DNA of 9,581 bases from an uncultured Alistipes sp. Lineage in GTDB: Bacteria > Bacteroidota > Bacteroidia > Bacteroidales > Rikenellaceae. Position 1 is the first letter of the stretch. Each line of letters starts with the position of its first letter. The DNA lies in assembly GCA_937880705.1 (NCBI GenBank), contig CALGRZ010000036.1, positions 1 through 9,581 of the forward strand, given 5' to 3'. The notes under the pieces are model-generated. The model did no database searches and had not been told where the DNA came from. It worked only from the letters and a program-made list of their open reading frames with translations. Both the position numbers and the translations under genes were made by a program. Shown here piece after piece: positions 6,641 through 9,581 of the stretch.

Positions 6641-6671
6641 TTTGCTAAATGAAAACTTTACACTATCTTTG
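6641..6671 (+). promoter_or_regulatory. Promoter of the tRNA-Gln gene
   Basis: TTTG (6641-6644), exactly 19 bases, then TATCTTTG (6664-6671): perfect Bacteroidota consensus. Transcription would start near 6677, about 15 bases before the mature tRNA 5' end. Confidence 0.8.
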
Positions 6672-6691
6672 CCGTGCTTACGAGCATTGAT

Positions 6692-6762
6692 TGAGCTATG
6701 GTGTAATGGTAACACAGCAGATTTTGGTTCTGTTATTCTGAGTTCGAATCTCGGTAGCTCAA
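6692..6762 (+). tRNA. tRNA-Gln (anticodon TTG)
   Basis: A full cloverleaf folds: acceptor TGAGCTA (6692-6698) with TAGCTCA (6755-6761); D-stem GTGT (6701-6704) with ACAC (6712-6715); anticodon stem GCAGA (6717-6721) with TCTGT (6729-6733); anticodon TTG at 6724-6726 in loop TTTTGGT; T-arm CTGAG/CTCGG around TTCGAAT (6743-6749). A is the discriminator base (6762) and CCA is encoded at 6763-6765. It reads glutamine codons CAA/CAG. It sits alone between the two 5'-nucleotidase genes with its own promoter and terminator. Confidence 0.96.
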
Positions 6763-6790
6763 CCACAAAGCCTATCAAGGCGATAAAAAG

Positions 6791-6824
6791 ATCCGATAAG
6801 TCGTTTACTTATCGGATTTTTTTT
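6791..6824 (+). terminator. Intrinsic terminator of the tRNA-Gln gene
   Basis: ATCCGATAAGT (6791-6801), loop CGTTT, and ACTTATCGGAT (6807-6817) form a perfect 11-bp stem followed by a run of T through 6824. The preceding A-run (6785-6789) makes it potentially bidirectional. It directly abuts the -7 element of the second 5'-nucleotidase gene. Confidence 0.92.
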
Positions 6825-6825
6825 A

Positions 6826-6833
6826 TACCTTTG
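6826..6833 (+). promoter_or_regulatory. -7 element of the second 5'-nucleotidase operon
   Basis: TACCTTTG matches TAnnTTTG and is the same octamer as in front of copy 1. The -33 position would fall in the loop/right arm of the tRNA terminator (about 6803-6807, GTTTA), a weak match. The leader would be only about 14 bases to the ATG at 6853. Confidence 0.5.
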
Positions 6834-6852
6834 GGTCGATAAAAAATATAGT

Positions 6853-7770
6853 ATGGCATTTCCTATAGAGAATAAGTTGGTTGTTGCGGTATCATCGTCT
6901 GCTCTTTTCGACCTAACAGAGTCAGATAGAGTCTACAATGAGTGTGGTCTTGAAGAGTATCGCAAATATCAAGAAGAGAATATTGATAATCCTTTGGATA
7001 AGGGTGTTGCATTTCCTTTTGTAAAGCGATTGTTAAGCTTTAACAATATGTTTCCTGAGGAGCAACCTGTGGAGGTGGTGCTACTATCACGCAACTCCCC
7101 AGAGACAGGTCTTCGCGTATTTCGCACAATCAAGCATTACGACCTCAACATATCGCGTGCTTCGTTTTTTTCGGGCGAGTCGCCATATAAGTACCTCCCA
7201 GCGTTTAATGCTTCGTTGTTTCTATCAGCTTCGGAGCGTGATGTGAAGCGCGCGTGTGATGCAGGTTATGCTGCTGGTCGTGTGCTTAAAAGCGAGGTTA
7301 TGGACGATGTTATGGATGACGAACTACGCATAGCCTTCGATTTCGACGGTGTCATCGCGGATGATGATAGCGAGAAGATATATCAGGAGCATGGTCTCTC
7401 GGCATTTCATCGCCATGAGGCTGCAAATAAGGCTCCTCTTGACCCGGGACCTTTAGCCGATTTGCTCATCAAGATATCAAACCTCCAAAAGCTTGAAATG
7501 GCACGCTTAGAGGAGGATTCGGAGTATCGCCGTAGACTGAAGATTTCCATCGTTACGGCTCGCAATGCACCTGCGCATGAGCGCGTTGTGAATACGCTTA
7601 AGAGTTGGGGCGTGGAGGTTACTGAGGCCTTTTTCCTCGGTGGAATATCTAAGGATAGAGTGCTTGAAATCATGCGGCCACACATCTTTTTCGATGACCA
7701 GATGTCGCATCTGGACCACCTCAAAAATGTCCCAGCAGTACACATTCCAATGGGTATCACAAATGAGTAG
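6853..7770 (+). CDS. Cytosolic 5'-nucleotidase, NT5C1-like HAD hydrolase (copy 2)
   Basis: 305 residues, same length as the gene at 5646-6563 and differing at about 37 positions (hand count, about 88% identity) with no gaps. All HAD motifs are retained: DFDGV at 163-167, IVTARNAP at 233-240, Lys267 and FFDDQ at 279-283. Changes cluster at 216-224, where eight of nine residues differ, in the region between the HAD motifs I and II that probably belongs to the cap. The DNA differs far more than the protein: this copy uses many A/T-ending codons (for example GCA TTT CCT against GCT TTC CCA), which suggests acquisition from a lower-GC relative, not a fresh tandem duplication. Its stop overlaps the start of the small membrane protein gene by 8 bases, and it probably heads a four-gene operon. 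Confidence 0.88.
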   Translation: MAFPIENKLVVAVSSSALFDLTESDRVYNECGLEEYRKYQEENIDNPLDKGVAFPFVKRLLSFNNMFPEEQPVEVVLLSRNSPETGLRVFRTIKHYDLNISRASFFSGESPYKYLPAFNASLFLSASERDVKRACDAGYAAGRVLKSEVMDDVMDDELRIAFDFDGVIADDDSEKIYQEHGLSAFHRHEAANKAPLDPGPLADLLIKISNLQKLEMARLEEDSEYRRRLKISIVTARNAPAHERVVNTLKSWGVEVTEAFFLGGISKDRVLEIMRPHIFFDDQMSHLDHLKNVPAVHIPMGITNE

Positions 7771-8035
7771 CTTAAAGGAGAGAATTAAAAGTTTCTTAGG
7801 ACGGCTTTCGTTCCGCACAGGCGTTATAATACTTGCGCTATGTGTACCGTTCTATATACTCTCATTTGCGCAGATGGCTCTACCTATATCCGCCACAGCA
7901 AAGGGGGTATTATGGTTTATACTCTTTGGGCTTGCAAAGACAACCCAATATGCGGGATTAACGATAATCGGAGTGGAGGGTTGGCGAAAGCTGAAATCGA
8001 AGTTTATGAAGAGTAAAGAGAATAATAACAACTAA
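7763..8035 (+). CDS. Small two-helix membrane protein of unknown function (copy B)
   Basis: A 90-residue protein beginning MSSLKERIKSFLGRLSFRTG. The ATG at 7763 lies inside the last codons of the 5'-nucleotidase gene (8-base overlap, ATGAGTAG), which supports this start over the in-frame ATG at 7640 and suggests translational coupling. Hydrophobic segments at about 20-38 and 46-71 and a basic, Asn-rich tail (KSKENNNN) match the layout of copy A at 4075-4350; 55 of 69 aligned core residues are identical, with FYILSFAQMALPIS and AKTTQYAGL fully shared. No known family is recognised. Because one copy is physically fused by overlap to a 5'-nucleotidase gene and the other lies 1.3 kb from the second 5'-nucleotidase gene, a functional link with that enzyme is plausible. 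Confidence 0.85.
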   Translation: MSSLKERIKSFLGRLSFRTGVIILALCVPFYILSFAQMALPISATAKGVLWFILFGLAKTTQYAGLTIIGVEGWRKLKSKFMKSKENNNN

Positions 8036-8045
8036 ATTCAATATT

Positions 8046-8216
8046 ATGAAGCGTTTTTCATTAATTCTTAGAGTATCAGTTATTGCAGCCATGATGGCTA
8101 TTTGCTGTGCTTGCACCGATAAAGAGGAGGACAATGATAAGGGAAAATACCCTTGGAGTCCAAATGACAAGGAGGAGATTCGTGACGATAGCCAAAATCC
8201 CGACGATAAGGAGTAG
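8046..8216 (+). CDS. Small acidic lipoprotein (56 residues)
   Basis: MKRFSLILRVSVIAAMMAICCACTDKEEDND opens the protein: a basic start, hydrophobic core and a lipobox region ICCAC, with Cys23 the best lipidation site (Cys20 and Cys21 are alternatives). The acidic residues just after it resemble the surface-export signal of Bacteroidota lipoproteins. The remaining part is short, charged and probably unstructured (PWSPNDKEEIRDDSQNPDDKE). It starts 10 bases after the membrane protein gene, so it is likely in the same operon. Its first 23 residues resemble the leader of the next gene (MK..SL..RV.VI.......ICxC), so it may be a remnant of a duplicated longer lipoprotein gene or a genuine small surface lipoprotein. 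No known family. Confidence 0.7.
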   Translation: MKRFSLILRVSVIAAMMAICCACTDKEEDNDKGKYPWSPNDKEEIRDDSQNPDDKE

Positions 8217-8251
8217 CAAACGCTCTAAGCATCCATTAAGAGTTGTAGCGC

Positions 8252-9581
8252 ATGAAACATACAAGCCTTTTCATTAGAGTGTGGGTTATTACTCTCTCCT
8301 CACTCCTCATCTGTTCATGTATAACAAACTCTGAGAATGATAACTCTCAGCAGCTACCTCAGCAGCAACCCAACAATCCTGATAATGAGGAAAACGACGA
8401 AGAGAGTCCAATACAGATACCCGACAACCCTGAGATACCGGACGGCGATATGACAATAGCTCGCTGGGAGGGTCTTTGGGCAGATGATATGGCCGATGAT
8501 AAGGTAGGTGACAACAGTGACTTCTATCACGAACTAAATAACTTTGGTACACAGGTATTTGTAACCTACAACAACGATGTTGCAACTGTTGAATGCACAA
8601 ATAAGAGCATTAAATGTTACATCGACGGAGCGCATGTTGCGTTGGATATGACCGCAGTAAGTGGCGTAGAGGTTATAGCTATGGGTAAGAGTGCAGACGG
8701 TAGTCTTAAACTCTATAGTGATAATAAGTATAAACTGACACTCAACGGCTTAGATCTAACATCGCAGCGTGGTCCTGCAATCAACTCACAATCCAAAAAG
8801 CGCGTCTATGTTCATCTGGGTGAGGATACAACCAATAGACTTACTGACTCTCCTAACTATATTGATGACCACTATACAATCGCTGGTGCTGTGAACGAGG
8901 ATAGAAAGGGTGCGCTCTTTGCAGAGGGTAATATCATCTTAAGTGGTCATGGAGCCTTGGTTGTTGCAGGTAAGCAAAAGCACGCCATTGTAACTGATGG
9001 ATGCTATTATCAGCGTTCAGGCGTTACGGTGGTAGTTACCGAGAGCTTAAAAAATGGTATCCATGTTAAGGGTGATAGCGATGACAATACGGGTGCTGTT
9101 TTCGAGGGAGGTGCCATTTTGGTAGACATAGCCTCTACGGCTGGTAAGGCTGTCAAGTGTGATATGGATATCGTAGTAAATGGTGGAAAGTTTGATATTA
9201 AGACCTCTGGTAACGCCACCTACGATAGTGAGGAGCAAGATACCTCTGCCGCATCTTGTCTAAAGAGCAATACAAATATCTATATCAATGGTGGCGTTTT
9301 TAACCTCAGTTCAAGCGGTACAGGTGGTAAGGGTATAAGTGCCGATGGAAATTTGGAGGTAAACAGTGGCGCTGTAAGTATCACCACAACGGGTGGTCAG
9401 TACAGATATTCTAATTCGCTGACATCCTCGCCAAAGGGTATTCGTGCCGATGGCGACATCACAATCAATGGTGGTAGCTTAAATATCTCGGTAACAGGCG
9501 TAAGCGAGGGTTCGGAGGGTATGGAGAGCAAGGCCATATTGACCTTCAATGGTGGTGATACTATCATCAAAGCTTATGATG
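8252..9581 (+). CDS. Lipoprotein with Cthe_2159-like (DUF4353) carbohydrate-binding beta-solenoid, C-terminus outside window
   Basis: 443 residues are visible and the frame stays open to the window end. A lipoprotein signal (MKHTSLFIRVWVITLSSLLICSC, lipidation probably at Cys23) precedes a Gln/Pro/Asn/Glu/Asp-rich linker (about 27-65). From about 110 on the pattern fits the Cthe_2159/DUF4353 family: a strand-turn unit with KYKLTLNGLDLTSQRGPAI, a VYVHLGEDTTNRLTD unit, a GALFAEGNIILSGHGALVV unit, and then repeated NGG-x-hydrophobic-x-I rungs (GGKFDIKTSG, GGVFNLSSSG, GGSLNISVTG, GGDTIIKAYD). The founding member, from Clostridium thermocellum, is a beta-helix that binds pectic sugar polymers; here binding is inferred only. 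Likely anchored at the cell surface. It is 35 bases after the small lipoprotein gene and probably closes or continues that operon. Confidence 0.8.
   Translation, partial: MKHTSLFIRVWVITLSSLLICSCITNSENDNSQQLPQQQPNNPDNEENDEESPIQIPDNPEIPDGDMTIARWEGLWADDMADDKVGDNSDFYHELNNFGTQVFVTYNNDVATVECTNKSIKCYIDGAHVALDMTAVSGVEVIAMGKSADGSLKLYSDNKYKLTLNGLDLTSQRGPAINSQSKKRVYVHLGEDTTNRLTDSPNYIDDHYTIAGAVNEDRKGALFAEGNIILSGHGALVVAGKQKHAIVTDGCYYQRSGVTVVVTESLKNGIHVKGDSDDNTGAVFEGGAILVDIASTAGKAVKCDMDIVVNGGKFDIKTSGNATYDSEEQDTSAASCLKSNTNIYINGGVFNLSSSGTGGKGISADGNLEVNSGAVSITTTGGQYRYSNSLTSSPKGIRADGDITINGGSLNISVTGVSEGSEGMESKAILTFNGGDTIIKAYD

Noticed and set aside
6692..6765. Duplicate tRNA 3' end as an attachment-site repeat
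   Set aside because: I looked for a second copy of the T-arm and acceptor end downstream to 9581 and saw none, so no attachment site can be called here.
7640..7762. Longer start for the second small membrane protein
   Set aside because: The extension would overlap 130 bases of the nucleotidase gene and has no counterpart in the paralogue; the ATG at 7763 gives matching N-termini and a typical coupled overlap.
1..9581. CRISPR arrays, insertion sequences or transposase/integrase genes
   Set aside because: No regularly spaced repeats, no terminal inverted repeats flanking an open frame and no recombinase or transposase motifs were seen on either strand.

Overview
The window looks like chromosomal DNA of a member of the Bacteroidota, probably order Bacteroidales. 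The promoters fit the family-specific pattern TTTG-N19/20-TAnnTTTG. Shine-Dalgarno sequences are scarce. Lipoprotein signal peptides are followed by acidic residues, and there is a PorT-like outer-membrane barrel. The housekeeping genes are fairly GC-rich, which would suit a Rikenellaceae/Alistipes-like genome, but that placement is a guess.

Left part (1-4074): a minus-strand cluster runs from an outer-membrane beta-barrel gene (2429-1809) through phoH (1787-786) to pepD (745 to beyond base 1, so truncated at its C-terminus by the window edge). Divergent from it on the plus strand is der (2669-3973), a ribosome-biogenesis GTPase with a leader of about 75 nt that can fold in two competing ways. 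A strong GC-rich hairpin (4014-4055) separates der from the next, convergent operon.

Middle part (4075-5520): a compact minus-strand operon reads glutathione peroxidase - OhrR - 60-residue Cys/His protein - small two-helix membrane protein. The regulator has the peroxidatic Cys and both partner Tyr residues of OhrR. A near-perfect 27-nt palindrome of OhrR-box type lies exactly where the promoter's -7 element and transcription start fall. This looks like a self-regulated organic-peroxide response operon whose enzyme is a peroxidase rather than Ohr.

Right part (5646-9581): two homologues of the eukaryotic-type cytosolic 5'-nucleotidase I (NT5C1-like, HAD fold) lie in tandem on either side of a tRNA-Gln(TTG) gene with its own promoter and terminator. 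By hand count the proteins are about 88% identical, yet the second gene is much more AT-rich at synonymous positions. The second copy overlaps a gene for a paralogue of the small membrane protein of the OhrR operon, followed by a 56-residue lipoprotein and a large lipoprotein with a Cthe_2159-like (DUF4353) beta-solenoid, truncated by the window end. The part after the tRNA looks like a transferred block.

The most noteworthy points are the repeated association of the unknown small membrane protein with the 5'-nucleotidase gene, the OhrR/GPx operon with two uncharacterised small proteins, and the possible alternative leader structures of der.
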